NCBI RefSeq assembly: GCF_003202435.1
Contig: NZ_QJHK01000011.1
Coordinates: forward strand, 1-64,000
Length of the DNA: 64,000 nt
Direction of reading: 5' to 3'
DNA from: Flavobacterium cheongpyeongense
GTDB lineage: Bacteria > Bacteroidota > Bacteroidia > Flavobacteriales > Flavobacteriaceae
The position numbers were made by a program, and so were the translations under genes. The notes beneath the pieces are model-generated. The model did not search any database, was not told the origin of the DNA, and was given only the letters and a program-made list of their open reading frames with translations. Positions 8,206-18,660 of this stretch are shown here, one piece after another (positions within the stretch are counted from its first letter, which is position 1; each line of letters begins with the position of its first letter).

Positions 8206-8735
8206 AACTTCAGAACCTCTTATCATTATTTGACAAAAGTATTTTTTTGTCTCTGAAAAACAATACCGTTATATACCTTGTTTTTTTGTTGAAATTTAAT
8301 TTCGGTTCACTTTTGAGTGATACCAATACTACAACATAAATCCTGTTGAAGAATCGATATAAGGAAATTGAATCGAATAGCACTTTAACTGGTATTTATA
8401 AATTTAAAAAAGGCTGTTCATACAAGAATGAAGCAGCCTTTTTTCATTATCGGGGGCAAAATCTTAGTCATTTAATTGACATCTTGTGTCATATTTATAA
8501 AAATAGTTTTTTTTATGCGACAAAGATATTTGAATAAATTTAACTATTAAATGAATTACTATTAAAAAAAACACAAAACATGAGCTTTTATTTATAATAT
8601 ATTTATTTTTCTTTTTTAAAATGAACTATGTAAAAAATTCAAATAAAAATTCATATCTCATTAAAAAACAATCAGATATAACAACAAAACTTAATTTCTA
8701 TTTATAGAGTCAAGATATTCTAGAAGCAAATGGAA
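8206..8735. other. 530-bp gap without a supported gene
   Basis: The only clear structure is the terminator at 8406-8444. A 63-codon frame over it (8346-8537) begins with TTG and reads through the hairpin, so it is not a gene. The right half is more than 75 percent A+T. A short transcript ending at the hairpin is possible but I find no convincing promoter. Confidence 0.5.
8406..8444 (+). terminator. Rho-independent terminator
   Basis: An 11-bp stem AAAAAAGGCTG / CAGCCTTTTTT with an inner TTCAT/ATGAA extension ends in T residues. It lies 200 bp after the alpha/beta hydrolase gene, so it terminates a long 3' tail or a separate small RNA. Confidence 0.7.
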
Positions 8736-9396
8736 TTACAAAATGGCTACTGCAGACAAATAACCTTTCGCAATAAGATCTTCTTTCTTATTTACATTGT
8801 GTACTGTACCATCTTTAATCAAAACTAACCGGGTAGAAATTTTGATTACATTTTGATAATCATGATCGGTAATGATTATTCCTTTCCTGTGTTTACTTGC
8901 TTTTATCAATTCGTTGACAGCATCAGTCATAATTGGCGACAATCCATTATAAGGCTCATCTAACAAAACAAATTCTGAGGAATTACACAACACTATTTTG
9001 ATTTCCAAATAGCGGAGTTCACCACCTGACAGGTAATTTATTTTTTTATTTAAAATAGATCTGATAAATTCATCCTCACAAAAATCTTTAATTCTCTTAG
9101 CGTCAATCGATAGAGAAATGGCTTTTTTAACAGATAAATAATTCGGAATAAATTGATTCTGATGCAAATAACTAATTTCATTAAACAAATCAATTGCTTT
9201 ATTTTTTGAAATTCCATTAATACGGATACATTTATTGGGAGCTTCCATATTTGAACAAAGTAGATTTACCCGAACCGTTTCTTCCTAATAAACCGACAAC
9301 TTCAGATGTTTCACATTTCATGTAGACATCTGAAAGTATTACTTTTTCATCAAACCTCTTCTGAATACCATCGACTTCTAAAATATGTTTTTTCAA
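8736..9396 (-). pseudogene. Frameshifted ABC transporter ATP-binding protein
   Basis: Two overlapping frames together form one ABC ATPase of about 220 residues. The first, from a TTG start at 9396, carries the entry strands and the Walker A loop GLLGRNGSGKSTLFK, then hits a stop after five foreign residues. The second, in the next frame from about 9248, resumes with EAPNKCIRINGI and carries Q-loop (YLHQNQF), signature NYLSGGELRYLEIK, Walker B FVLLDEPYNGLSP and switch His (IITDHDYQ). From Walker A to the next conserved Pro is about 3-4 residues short, so a small deletion of about 10 nt probably broke it. The TTG start overlaps the stop of the membrane protein upstream (TTGA), indicating former translational coupling. 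Confidence 0.75.
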
Positions 9397-9629
9397 AATA
9401 ATTTCCTTATTAAAAAAATCATGAACCCAACTAAAATTGTTGTGAGAAAGGTAAAAACATAACTGAATACCCAAAGCTGAATTTTAGGAACTCTGTTATT
9501 TGAATAAAATATGTAATCACTTTTCCTGTAAAATTCTTTGAAACCAATACTCATTAAAAAACCAAAACTCAAAAACATTATAAAAAAATAATCAAAGCCA
9601 CCTAACAAAACAGCAATAGAACATACCAC
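9393..9629 (-). CDS. Small membrane protein coupled to the broken ABC ATPase
   Basis: About 78 residues from a GTG at 9629, with hydrophobic segments at about 3-27 and 53-73. The frame stays open in phase back to the stop codon of the preceding nuclease gene (9688), and the added residues (RKLLNIFEFFKTTLGINS) look coding. The true start may therefore be a non-ATG codon near 9687; no ATG is present. Its last codons overlap the TTG start of the ATPase. It was probably the membrane partner of that ATPase. Since the partner is frameshifted and the start is unclear, this gene may be decaying too. Confidence 0.45.
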   Translation of the reverse strand: MVCSIAVLLGGFDYFFIMFLSFGFLMSIGFKEFYRKSDYIFYSNNRVPKIQLWVFSYVFTFLTTILVGFMIFLIRKLF

Positions 9630-9687
9630 CGAATTAATACCTAATGTGGTCTTAAAAAACTCGAATATGTTTAACAGCTTTCTGATA

Positions 9688-12453
9688 TTAATTTATTTTT
9701 TCTTCGAAAGGAATATTTGGATCAAAAATCTCATTTAATAACAATATCATTTCATTCAAATAGTTTTTTAAAGTTTCTCTGGTAACGGTACTGTTTAAGT
9801 CTTTATCTTCTTTAAAACCGAATGGTAAAAAACCAGACTTCAAATTTTTAAAAGAAATAATCCCTACTTCAACAGGAAATTCGCCTGCTTCTTTTTCAAA
9901 CATAAAAGAATATGCCAGCACCTGAATAATTTTGTCGTTTTTAAGCTCCTTAGCCAATCCGTTCCATGATTTTAGAACAACATTAGCTTTTTCAACTTTT
10001 CCTGTCTTATAATCGACGATCCTTATCTTTCCGTTGCGTAATTCAATTCTGTCTACATTCCCTTTTATCAAAACAGGAAATGGCAGCTTTGGATTTTTCA
10101 GTTCTCGCTCAAAAGTTTTTTCTAAAGCAATAATTTTAATTGCATCGCCATTTTTAATTCCTTCTAATTCCATTTTTAAAAAATTAGAAACATTTCGTTT
10201 TGCAACTTCAAAAGCCAGAAGATTACGACCTTTCTTAATTTCCCCTTCTTTATAAACTAATTTAAACTGTCTTAAAACTTCATCGTCTAATAACTTAAAA
10301 CAATTGGAAATATCTTCCTCAGAAATAAATTTGCCAATAAAAGGCGTATATAAAGCCTCCAGCGTCCCGTGAATAATGGTTCCTAATGTATTTAATGCAA
10401 TATTTTCTTCGACCTCTTCGACTTCACGGATACGAAGTATTTTTTGAAAATAAAAATCGATCGGATTCCGGATATAACTAGTCAAAGCTGAAGGAGAAAA
10501 TCCTGTCGCAGCTATCTCTTTCAAACGCTGCATGACCGCATCTGACTTTGGAACCGATATTGGTTTATAAGCCGTTGCAGGTAAAACCGGATTGTAAATA
10601 TCAAAAGTTAAATTATGCTTAGGTTGTTTTTCTACTTCTAACTGTGTTACAAAACGACTGCGTTCCCCAGCGTCCAATCCATCATTTTCCGTATTATAAA
10701 TTAGGAAAATATTTTTGGCTCTTTGCAACAGGTGATAAAAATGATAGGTATATATTGCATCCTTTTCTTTGAAGGTTGGCAAACCAAGCTCCTTTTTTAC
10801 ATCATATGGAATAAAAGAATTTTGAGATTTTCCAGCCGGGAATTTCCCTTCATTCATAGAAGTTACAATTACTGTATCAAAATCAAGGACACGGCTTTCC
10901 AAAACCCCCATAATTTGTAAGCCATTTAAAGGTTCTCCCTCAAACGAAACTTCGGCAACATCTATTACCTGTTTATAAATTGCATATAAAGTCTGGATAT
11001 TATCTATATGAATATGCCGGGAATAATAATTGATCAGCTTATTGATAACTTTAAAAATGGAGAATACAAAGGTTTTTGCTATTTTTTCTTCCTCATTGTC
11101 ATTACTGAAATTTTCTTTTATCAAAAGTAAAAGTGACGAAATACTTTCGAGCACTGCTAAAGATCCATTCTCCCATTTTTGAAACAGCAGACTAAATAAT
11201 CCGGAAGGATTTAAATTGAGTTCATTTAATCTGGAATAGGTAATAAAAGTATAATTATTTTCTTTTATAATTTTAACCAATTGACTTGTTTTAGCAAAAG
11301 GTTCAATCAGCGGATGAGTCAGGATATCAAGTACATCTTTGTAATAAAAAACATAACTCGCCCCATTTCTGGAAAGTGCATTTGTATGCATTTTGAACAA
11401 TTTTGCAATTAAAATTTGTGACGGATTATTTTTACCGGAATAACCCATAGTAATATTTAGCGCCCCAACAGAATTTGGAAGAGCATATAAAACAGGCAGC
11501 AATAAATTCTCTTCACCAAGGACAATAGCCACCTTATCAAGGGAAGAGTCCGGATTATACCTTAATATATTTTCAATAATACTTCCCGAAAGTTTTGCCT
11601 GACCAATCGTTTTTGGAGTTCCTATTACCTGAATATTCTTTGACTGAGAAAAATCATCCGTAATCCACTCAAATGGATTCGATTTATAATGTTTCCAGCT
11701 TTCTTTAAATCGTCGAACGAAAAGACCTGCATCGTGATAAGGGTCATTTAAAAAAGTCTGATCTATGTCCCAGTAAATTTTTGCCTGATCAAGGGTTAAA
11801 AGGTGCTGTACTATTTTTTCTTCAGCTGCATTTAAAGCATTAAAGCCCGCAAAAACAAAGGTTTTACCCGAAATTGTATTTGAAAAATGATTTAGGTTCT
11901 TTACTGCCTCACGATAGATCAATCCCTGATAACCGAAACCTTTATTTAGCAAATGACTGTATAAAGCTTCATAGTAAATTGGCAGCAATTTCCAAAAATC
12001 AATATAATTCTCAAGGAGTCTGGTTTTATTTTCAACTTCAATCCCCCACTTTTTAATATCTTCAATATCTTTTAAGTAAGACAAAACATGTGATGGCTCT
12101 AAAAGATAACGATCAATTTCATTAAAATCCTGAAGAAGTGTTTTTGCCCAATTGGCAAATAATTCAAATGATTGTTGTTGTTGCTTTTCTGTAACTGAAA
12201 GATAAACTTCATAAAATTCAAACAATAGCTCGATTGAATCAACAGAACGAATAGAGGCTATTTCCTGTACAAAATCTTCAATTGAAAGAATATACGGAGA
12301 AAAAATAGTTTGATGAATTTGTTTCCTTAACGCTTCGATTAAAAAAACCTTCGCTCTTTTGTTAGGAAGTACAATAGTAATTTCAAATAACCTATCAGAG
12401 TAATCCTGAATTATAGTAGCTGCAATTTTTTCTAAAAAAGAAGTATTTATCAT
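9688..12453 (-). CDS. AddB/RecB-like PD-(D/E)XK nuclease subunit
   Basis: This 921-residue protein is the helicase-like nuclease partner of an AddAB-type complex, which processes double-strand ends before RecA loading. The N-terminal half (about 1-600) is a degenerate UvrD-like region with YILSIEDFVQEIASI and VVIVTSMNEGKFPAG-like phrases. The C-terminal PD-(D/E)XK domain has VFERELKNPKLPFPVLIKGNVDRIE in pieces, then RIVDYKTGK and QVLAYSFMF. I place the start at ATG 12453 (MINTSFLEKIAATII) because the ompA terminator covers the longer version. The AddA-like partner lies at 15362-18520 on the same strand, separated by ompA and kbl. Confidence 0.85.
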   Translation of the reverse strand: MINTSFLEKIAATIIQDYSDRLFEITIVLPNKRAKVFLIEALRKQIHQTIFSPYILSIEDFVQEIASIRSVDSIELLFEFYEVYLSVTEKQQQQSFELFANWAKTLLQDFNEIDRYLLEPSHVLSYLKDIEDIKKWGIEVENKTRLLENYIDFWKLLPIYYEALYSHLLNKGFGYQGLIYREAVKNLNHFSNTISGKTFVFAGFNALNAAEEKIVQHLLTLDQAKIYWDIDQTFLNDPYHDAGLFVRRFKESWKHYKSNPFEWITDDFSQSKNIQVIGTPKTIGQAKLSGSIIENILRYNPDSSLDKVAIVLGEENLLLPVLYALPNSVGALNITMGYSGKNNPSQILIAKLFKMHTNALSRNGASYVFYYKDVLDILTHPLIEPFAKTSQLVKIIKENNYTFITYSRLNELNLNPSGLFSLLFQKWENGSLAVLESISSLLLLIKENFSNDNEEEKIAKTFVFSIFKVINKLINYYSRHIHIDNIQTLYAIYKQVIDVAEVSFEGEPLNGLQIMGVLESRVLDFDTVIVTSMNEGKFPAGKSQNSFIPYDVKKELGLPTFKEKDAIYTYHFYHLLQRAKNIFLIYNTENDGLDAGERSRFVTQLEVEKQPKHNLTFDIYNPVLPATAYKPISVPKSDAVMQRLKEIAATGFSPSALTSYIRNPIDFYFQKILRIREVEEVEENIALNTLGTIIHGTLEALYTPFIGKFISEEDISNCFKLLDDEVLRQFKLVYKEGEIKKGRNLLAFEVAKRNVSNFLKMELEGIKNGDAIKIIALEKTFERELKNPKLPFPVLIKGNVDRIELRNGKIRIVDYKTGKVEKANVVLKSWNGLAKELKNDKIIQVLAYSFMFEKEAGEFPVEVGIISFKNLKSGFLPFGFKEDKDLNSTVTRETLKNYLNEMILLLNEIFDPNIPFEEKIN

Positions 12454-12464
12454 ATGATAAAAAT

Positions 12465-12500
12465 AAAAAAAGCCATTCAATTAAGAATGGCTTTTTAAAA
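12465..12500 (-). terminator. Terminator of ompA
   Basis: Stem AAAAAGCCATTC / GAATGGCTTTTT with a 6-nt loop, A and T runs on both sides. It lies 37 bp past the ompA stop and just upstream of the nuclease start. Confidence 0.85.
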
Positions 12501-12536
12501 TTATTTAGAAAAATAAACTACAGTTTACCTTTATAA

Positions 12537-13988
12537 TTAGAACTTAGAACCAATATGTTTGATTTCAGTTCTTCTGTTTTGTGCTTTACCTGCAGCAGTT
12601 TTATTACTTGCAACTGGTTGAGTAGATCCAAATCCTTTAGACTCTAAGTTTTCTGCATTAACACCTCTTTCGATTAAGGCATTTTTAACAGCAGCAGCTC
12701 TGTCTTCAGAAAGTTTTTGATTAACTTTAGCTGAACCATCGCTATCTGTGTGCCCTTCAATACTGAATTTCGCATTTGGATAGTTTTTAAGAATTTCTTT
12801 GATGGCATCCAACCTAGCTGGAGTTTCTTTGTCTCCTGTTTTGAAAGTAGCTTTTCCTGAATTAAAGTAAACCGCTCTTGCCTGAACTTTAAGTTCTTCT
12901 AAAGCTTCTGTAGTGATTTCAGGACAACCTCTGTTACTAGCAGGACCAGCAACTGTAGGACAATCATCATCTTTATCTAAAACGCCATCTTTGTCAGCAT
13001 CTAAGAAAGGACAACCACCATTTTCTCTTGGCCCAGCTTCTGTAGGACATTTATCGTCTTTATCAGCGATTCCGTCTCCGTCTGCATCTGGACAACCTTT
13101 TAAAGAAGCTAAACCTGCAACATCCGGACAAGCATCATCTTTATCAGCGATTCCGTCTCCGTCTGTATCAGGACATCCGTTTAAAGCAGCTAAACCAAAC
13201 ACATCTGGACAAGCATCACTACCATCAACAATTCCGTCTCCATCAGTATCAGGACATCCGTTGAATTGTTTCAAACCAGCAACCTCCGGACAAGCATCAT
13301 CTTTATCATAAATTCCGTCTCCATCAGTATCTTTACCACCAAATTTGAAAACTAAACCAGCAGTATGCTGAAAGTGAGACGGAGCATCTGGAGTAACTCC
13401 ATTAGCTTCTTCTCTATCACCAAATGACCATTTATATCTTGAAGCAAGTTCAAGACCAATAGCATCTGTAAACCAGAAAGTTAAACCAAGACCAGGATTA
13501 AAAGTCCCAAAACTGCTATCACCAAAGAAAGTATAACCTCCACCAACAGACAACGAAGGATCAATTACTTTAGATTTAATCAATTCCTGGAAGCTATATT
13601 TGATAGTAGCATCAATGCCATAATACATTAAATCCCCTGGATTGTCAACATAATTCCCTCTTGAATCTGCAGTTGCATTTAATGGATCAAAAATAACATA
13701 TTTTTCAATTTTGTTTACAGAACCTTGCAAACCAACAGAAAAACCGCTACCTACATATCTATTTACACCAATGTAAGATAAAGAAGGAAGAATATTCCAG
13801 TTATCTTTTACAGCAAATGGCTGAGAAAAGTGTTGTTCAAAGAAACCACTTCCTGACCCAGAACTTGTTCTGGTATCAACGGCATTAACCCCAAAAGATA
13901 TAGCCCATGGATTGTTACTGTCCTGTGCGTGAGCATTTAAGCCCATCGCCATTAACACAGCAACAAAAAGTTTGTTAAGATGTTTCAT
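12537..13988 (-). CDS. OmpA-family outer membrane protein with calcium-binding type 3 repeats
   Basis: The 483-residue protein links the outer membrane to peptidoglycan. A signal peptide ([21 protein letters not shown]) is followed by an eight-strand-type beta-barrel (about 25-215), then five to six thrombospondin type 3 repeats with DTDGDGIxDxxDACPxVxG units (about 217-350) that bind calcium, then the OmpA domain (about 365-483). The OmpA domain has [32 protein letters not shown] and NRRTEI, including the Asp and Arg that contact diaminopimelate. It has the best promoter in the window and its own terminator, fitting an abundant protein. Confidence 0.95.
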   Translation of the reverse strand: MKHLNKLFVAVLMAMGLNAHAQDSNNPWAISFGVNAVDTRTSSGSGSGFFEQHFSQPFAVKDNWNILPSLSYIGVNRYVGSGFSVGLQGSVNKIEKYVIFDPLNATADSRGNYVDNPGDLMYYGIDATIKYSFQELIKSKVIDPSLSVGGGYTFFGDSSFGTFNPGLGLTFWFTDAIGLELASRYKWSFGDREEANGVTPDAPSHFQHTAGLVFKFGGKDTDGDGIYDKDDACPEVAGLKQFNGCPDTDGDGIVDGSDACPDVFGLAALNGCPDTDGDGIADKDDACPDVAGLASLKGCPDADGDGIADKDDKCPTEAGPRENGGCPFLDADKDGVLDKDDDCPTVAGPASNRGCPEITTEALEELKVQARAVYFNSGKATFKTGDKETPARLDAIKEILKNYPNAKFSIEGHTDSDGSAKVNQKLSEDRAAAVKNALIERGVNAENLESKGFGSTQPVASNKTAAGKAQNRRTEIKHIGSKF

Positions 13989-14024
13989 ACTATTTTATTT
14001 AATTACAATTTAGTTAATTACAGA

Positions 14025-14056
14025 CAAAAGTAACACCTAATTTTTTAAATACAAAA
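14025..14056 (-). promoter_or_regulatory. Complete flavobacterial promoter of ompA
   Basis: On the minus strand: TTTTG, exactly 19 bp, then TACTTTTG, matching TTG-N19-TAnnTTTG. The -7 element is 37 bp upstream of the ATG. Confidence 0.8.
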
Positions 14057-14099
14057 TGTTATGTTAAAAAAAACCTACAAAAATATTATAAAATGATAA

Positions 14100-15293
14100 T
14101 TATATAACTTTTAACATTTTTCCAACTAACACGAAAGCATTGATTGCTCTGTCTAAATGTTCTTTAGAATGGGCTGCAGACAATTGTACTCTAATGCGTG
14201 CTTTTTCCTTCGGTACTACGGGAAAAAAGAATCCTATGACATAAATTCCTTGTTTAAGAAGTTCATTAGCCATGGTTTGAGATAACTTTGCATCATATAG
14301 CATAACAGGAACAATTGCAGAATCGCCATCTATAATATCAAAGCCTGCTTTTTTCATTCCTTCCTTAAAATAATTGGTATTCCATTCTAATCTATCCCTT
14401 AAAGAAGTATCTTTTTCTAAAAGTTCGAAAACCTTAATTGATGCACCAACAATGGCAGGTGCTAAAGAATTTGAAAACAAATAAGGGCGAGAACGCTGGC
14501 GCAATAATTCAATAATTTCTTTTTTGGCAGTTGTATATCCTCCCATAGCACCACCAAGAGCTTTACCAAGTGTACCGGTTATGATATCAACCCTCCCCAT
14601 GACATCTTTTGCTTCAAGAGTTCCTTTTCCGGTTGCACCAATAAATCCTGCAGCATGACATTCATCGACCATTACCAGTGCATCATATTTATCTGCTAAA
14701 TCACAGATTTTGTCCAGCGGAGCTACTAGCCCGTCCATAGAAAAAACCCCGTCCGTAACAATTAGTTTAAAACGTGCTCCAGCTTCATTCGCCTTAATTA
14801 ATTGCTGTTCCAAATCTGCCATATTGCTATTTTCATAGCGATAACGAGCCGCTTTGCACAAACGAACGCCATCAATAATAGACGCATGATTTAAACTATC
14901 TGAAATTATAGCGTCATTTTCGCCTAACAGCGGTTCAAAGACTCCACCATTGGCGTCAAATGCGGCTGCATAAAGAATCGTCTCTTCTGTACCATAAAAG
15001 TCCGCTATTTTTTTTTCCAATGTTTTATGAATATCCTGTGTCCCACAAATAAAACGAACCGATGACATCCCGAAACCATATGTGTCCATTGTATCTTTTG
15101 CTGCCTGAATAACTTCAGGGTGTGAAGAAAGCCCTAAATAATTATTAGCACAAAAATTTAAAACCTTTTCTCCTGTTGAAATAGTAATTTCAGCATCCTG
15201 TGCTGAAGTTATAATACGTTCTTTTTTAAAAATCCCGTTTTCTTCGATATTCTCCAACTCGCTTTGCAGATACTCCTTAATTTTTCCGTACAT
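14100..15293 (-). CDS. kbl: Glycine C-acetyltransferase (2-amino-3-ketobutyrate CoA ligase)
   Basis: PLP enzyme of the alpha-oxoamine synthase family, 397 residues, normal length. It cleaves 2-amino-3-ketobutyrate with CoA into glycine and acetyl-CoA in threonine breakdown. Visible features: [12 protein letters not shown] at the N-terminus, the [11 protein letters not shown] motif, [10 protein letters not shown] with the PLP-ring Asp and His, and the Schiff-base lysine in [14 protein letters not shown] (about 245). The partner threonine dehydrogenase (tdh) is not adjacent. 8-amino-7-oxononanoate synthase (BioF) is a relative, but the sequence matches Kbl better, notably around [17 protein letters not shown]. 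Confidence 0.92.
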   Translation of the reverse strand: MYGKIKEYLQSELENIEENGIFKKERIITSAQDAEITISTGEKVLNFCANNYLGLSSHPEVIQAAKDTMDTYGFGMSSVRFICGTQDIHKTLEKKIADFYGTEETILYAAAFDANGGVFEPLLGENDAIISDSLNHASIIDGVRLCKAARYRYENSNMADLEQQLIKANEAGARFKLIVTDGVFSMDGLVAPLDKICDLADKYDALVMVDECHAAGFIGATGKGTLEAKDVMGRVDIITGTLGKALGGAMGGYTTAKKEIIELLRQRSRPYLFSNSLAPAIVGASIKVFELLEKDTSLRDRLEWNTNYFKEGMKKAGFDIIDGDSAIVPVMLYDAKLSQTMANELLKQGIYVIGFFFPVVPKEKARIRVQLSAAHSKEHLDRAINAFVLVGKMLKVI

Positions 15294-15361
15294 TTTAATG
15301 ACTTTAATATTTTAAAAATCAACAATTTATAAACTTATTTAACATTTAACGCTGATTAATT

Positions 15362-18300
15362 TTATCCCAAATTTACCACATCGATCTCGGTTCCTATGTA
15401 TACCAATACCCTTTTTAACACTTTGTATCCTAAATCTTCAACCGCTTTTTGATATTCCTGAATTTGATTCACATATTTAGGATTTTTGGCTCCGGTTTTA
15501 TAATCCAACAAATAAGCTTCTTTGTTTTTAGTCAAAACAATTCTGTCAGGCTTTAAAGTTTTCCCATGTTTCTGAACAATATTCTGCTCATTTAAAACAA
15601 CATTTTTACCATCAAAGCAAACACTGATTCCAGGATGATTTACAATTTCCTGAAGCGTTTTAGAAACAATTTCTTTTTGATTATCTGTTATTAATCCGTT
15701 CTCAATTGCTTTTGTAATAGCCAAATCTATATCCGATTTATCTTTTACAAAAGCCAAAATCTCGTGTACAATATTTCCGTATGAAATTGCCTCCTGCTGA
15801 TGTGTACCCCACATTAAAGCTTCCCGCTGAGCAATTTTAATATTTTTCGGATTTAAAATTTCAGAAACTACTGGAATTGTTTTTACAGAATCTATTGTTT
15901 TTACTGAAAGAGAAAGTTTCTTTGGGTTTCCAAATTCATACGCTGGTTTTTCCGAATCATAAACCCCTCTATGCATCAAATATTTAATAAAAAAAGAGGC
16001 CATATTATTTGGTAATTCACCATCTTTTCTTTCTTTTAATGACTGAGAAATAATATACAATTGCTCTTCAGCCCTTGTCAATGCTACATACAAAACATTA
16101 ATATTATCCAATAACTCCTCTTGCTTTTTCAAATTAAAAACAACCGATGCACTTTCTCCAAAACTTTCAACAGTACTGCTATTATCAATTAAAGCTTTTG
16201 GAACACCCAAATTTTCATCTTCTGTATCTAACCATAGCTTATCTTTTGGTTTTCTGTTATAATCTTCTTCTGCAAAAGGCATAATTACGACTGGAAATTC
16301 CAGACCTTTCGATTTATGAATTGTCATAATCCGTACTGCATTATTTCCTTCCGGAGACGGAATACTGAATTTCTCTGAGTTTTTATCCCAATAATTCAAA
16401 AAATCAGCTATTCCTGCCTGATTACGAATATCCCGTTCCAGAACAATGTCCAGAAAATATTGTACATATGCATTTCCTTCAGAAGGAAGAAGAAATTTAG
16501 ATATGATAATTTCAACAGCTTCATAAAGTGATTTTTTTCGAATATTTTCAAAAGAAAGCGAAACATCAAAAGCCAAAAGCCATTTTTCAAAATCATTTTC
16601 ACTTTTTTGATTCATCCCTTCGGCAATAAAATCATGAATTGGCATTTCAATTTCTTTTGTATTTGCCAGAAAATGCAGGAAATTTGCTTTTGCTTCCAGA
16701 TCGACACTATTGTTCAGATACTTTAGCAGATGAACAATCAGCCTCACTTCGGTAGCATTTTGAATCATTAATGTTTCTGATGATAAAAGCGGGATATTTT
16801 GTTCTGTCAAATAATTTGCTATTGTAATTCCCTGACCTCTTTTGCGGGTCAAAACCACAATGTCTTTATATTCAAAACCTTCAAAAATAACTTTCTGAAT
16901 CGTACTTAAAGTCGACTGGACATATAAATCTGACTTCTCTAATTCTTCTTCTTCGTCAAAATCACTTTTTTCAATTAGAGGGAGAAAAGAAATATTGACA
17001 TAACCTCCTTTTTTAGAATTTGTATTCTGAAAACTATGATTTTCGTATAAATTTTTATAATCTTCATTTGAGAATTCAGTCGAAATTAGTTTAAAAAAAG
17101 CATTATTAAAATCGATTACTTCACTGTAACTTCTGTAATTAGTATCTAAATGCTTAATTAGTTTATCCGGGTTATTAAACGGATTTACATCTTTACTTAG
17201 CTCAATAAACTGTTCTGCTTTTCCACCCCGCCAACGATAAATAGATTGTTTTGGATCACCAACAATCATAAGGGTTCCTTTATTACCAAAATCATCCTGT
17301 CCAGAAAGTGCATTATCAATTAGCGGTATTAAATTTTGCCATTGCATCTCTGAAGTATCCTGAAATTCATCTATAAAAAAGTGACGGTATCGTTCACCCA
17401 GACGTTCATAAATAAATGGCGCTGGCTGATTTTGAATTTCGCGATGAATAATCGCATTGAATTCTGAAATTGACAAAACATTTTGTTCTGACTGGATTTT
17501 AGCCAACTCATTACTAACCGTATTCAGTAAAGAAAGGGGAGTGATGTTTTTAAGGAAGGCCTTGTAAAAATCTCTTTTCTCAAAATTTTTATATATTTTA
17601 CTTAGCACAACGAGAAATTCAGGAATAAGATTTTCTATTAAAGCTTTATCTTTTGCCGCTTTATTGATGGCAATATCTTCAAATTCATGGAAGGTCTTAT
17701 TTCTCGGATTAAATTTTCCATCCCGGATACTTTCTAAGTGATGCGGAAAAGTTCCTCTGGAAAATGATTTTACATCAATTCCGTTTTCATCAATCAATCG
17801 AAGAAGATTCAAAGCAAAAACATTATTTTCACTTTCTAAATCTGCACACAAAACCGACATTTTCTTTTTAATGACAACAAATTCTTCAATAGATTTATCA
17901 TGAAAATGCAAAATTTCATTCCGGTTATTTTCGTTCAGAACCAATCTTCCTGTTTCCAGAATTTCACGCGAGACATCCCAACTTTTATCATCGTCTGTCT
18001 TTTCCATCGTAAAATCAATCAACAGCTTCGTCAGCGTTTCATCCTGACCCGCTTGTGCAATAATTGCATCTACGGCTTCTATCAACAAATTTTCGGTGTC
18101 CAGAGTTACCTCAAAAGTCATAGGCAAATTGAGGTCATGGGCAAAAGCCCGAATTACTTTATGTGTAAATTTATCGATGGTAGAAATATCAAAAGCAGCA
18201 TAATTATGAATTAGATGCTTAATAATATTTTGGGATTTTGTTTTGATTTTAATTACAGAAAGTCCTGTTTCTCTGGATAAATCTTCCATCAAATCGATGG

Positions 18301-18520
18301 CTTTTGCCGAAGGCTCGTCTTTCGTAAATTCTGATAAGCTTCCAACAATACGGCTTTTCATTTCATGAACCGCTTTGTTTGTAAAAGTTATGGCAAGGAT
18401 ATTTCGATAAGCGTCATTTTTAGGCGAAGAAAGAATAATCTTGAGATATTCCTTAACCAAAGTATAGGTTTTTCCGGAACCAGCAGACGCATCATAAATA
18501 GAAAAAGACGGACTTTGCAT
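15362..18520 (-). CDS. AddA/RecB-like UvrD helicase-nuclease
   Basis: A 1052-residue SF1 helicase with a C-terminal nuclease, the motor partner of the 9688-12453 protein. Walker A is DASAGSGKTYTLVKEY (about 8-23), motif II is HFFIDEFQDTSEMQW, motif III GDPKQSIYRWRGGKAEQF, motif IV region LDTNYRSY, motif V VRIMTIHKSKGLEFPVVI, motif VI LYVALTRAEEQLYI. The nuclease domain ends in KPDRIVL..AYLLDYKTG and YQKAVEDLGY. I set the start at ATG 18520 (MQSPSFSIYDASAGSGKT); the upstream 31 codons include part of an intergenic inverted repeat and are not conserved-looking. Expected role: double-strand-break repair and degradation of foreign linear DNA. Confidence 0.92.
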   Translation of the reverse strand: MQSPSFSIYDASAGSGKTYTLVKEYLKIILSSPKNDAYRNILAITFTNKAVHEMKSRIVGSLSEFTKDEPSAKAIDLMEDLSRETGLSVIKIKTKSQNIIKHLIHNYAAFDISTIDKFTHKVIRAFAHDLNLPMTFEVTLDTENLLIEAVDAIIAQAGQDETLTKLLIDFTMEKTDDDKSWDVSREILETGRLVLNENNRNEILHFHDKSIEEFVVIKKKMSVLCADLESENNVFALNLLRLIDENGIDVKSFSRGTFPHHLESIRDGKFNPRNKTFHEFEDIAINKAAKDKALIENLIPEFLVVLSKIYKNFEKRDFYKAFLKNITPLSLLNTVSNELAKIQSEQNVLSISEFNAIIHREIQNQPAPFIYERLGERYRHFFIDEFQDTSEMQWQNLIPLIDNALSGQDDFGNKGTLMIVGDPKQSIYRWRGGKAEQFIELSKDVNPFNNPDKLIKHLDTNYRSYSEVIDFNNAFFKLISTEFSNEDYKNLYENHSFQNTNSKKGGYVNISFLPLIEKSDFDEEEELEKSDLYVQSTLSTIQKVIFEGFEYKDIVVLTRKRGQGITIANYLTEQNIPLLSSETLMIQNATEVRLIVHLLKYLNNSVDLEAKANFLHFLANTKEIEMPIHDFIAEGMNQKSENDFEKWLLAFDVSLSFENIRKKSLYEAVEIIISKFLLPSEGNAYVQYFLDIVLERDIRNQAGIADFLNYWDKNSEKFSIPSPEGNNAVRIMTIHKSKGLEFPVVIMPFAEEDYNRKPKDKLWLDTEDENLGVPKALIDNSSTVESFGESASVVFNLKKQEELLDNINVLYVALTRAEEQLYIISQSLKERKDGELPNNMASFFIKYLMHRGVYDSEKPAYEFGNPKKLSLSVKTIDSVKTIPVVSEILNPKNIKIAQREALMWGTHQQEAISYGNIVHEILAFVKDKSDIDLAITKAIENGLITDNQKEIVSKTLQEIVNHPGISVCFDGKNVVLNEQNIVQKHGKTLKPDRIVLTKNKEAYLLDYKTGAKNPKYVNQIQEYQKAVEDLGYKVLKRVLVYIGTEIDVVNLG

Positions 18521-18571
18521 AAGTTTGGGTATTTGTATTGTAAAAGTAGTACATAAAACACCAATATCGCA

Positions 18572-18633
18572 AAAATTCCAAATTCCAATATCTGAATACG
18601 ATAAACGCATCAAACATTGGAATTTGGAATTTT
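18572..18633. repeat. TTCCAAATTCC inverted repeat
   Basis: A 17-bp perfect inverted repeat (AAAATTCCAAATTCCAA and its complement) with a 28-bp spacer lies between lspA and the helicase gene. It uses the same word as 3622-3655. Confidence 0.75.
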
Positions 18634-18660
18634 CTATTTGGATTTTTTTAATCCGTTACA

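Noticed and set aside
8346..8537. 63-codon plus-strand frame
   Set aside because: It runs straight through a strong terminator hairpin, begins with TTG and shows no protein-like pattern.
12913..13311. Plus-strand frame with Pro/Ser repeats, resembling a repeat protein
   Set aside because: It is the reverse complement of the type 3 repeats of the OmpA protein; the periodicity comes from that gene.
13000..13330. Regularly spaced repeats that could suggest a CRISPR array
   Set aside because: The period is coding (DxDxDG repeats of the OmpA protein), the spacers are also similar, and no cas gene is present.
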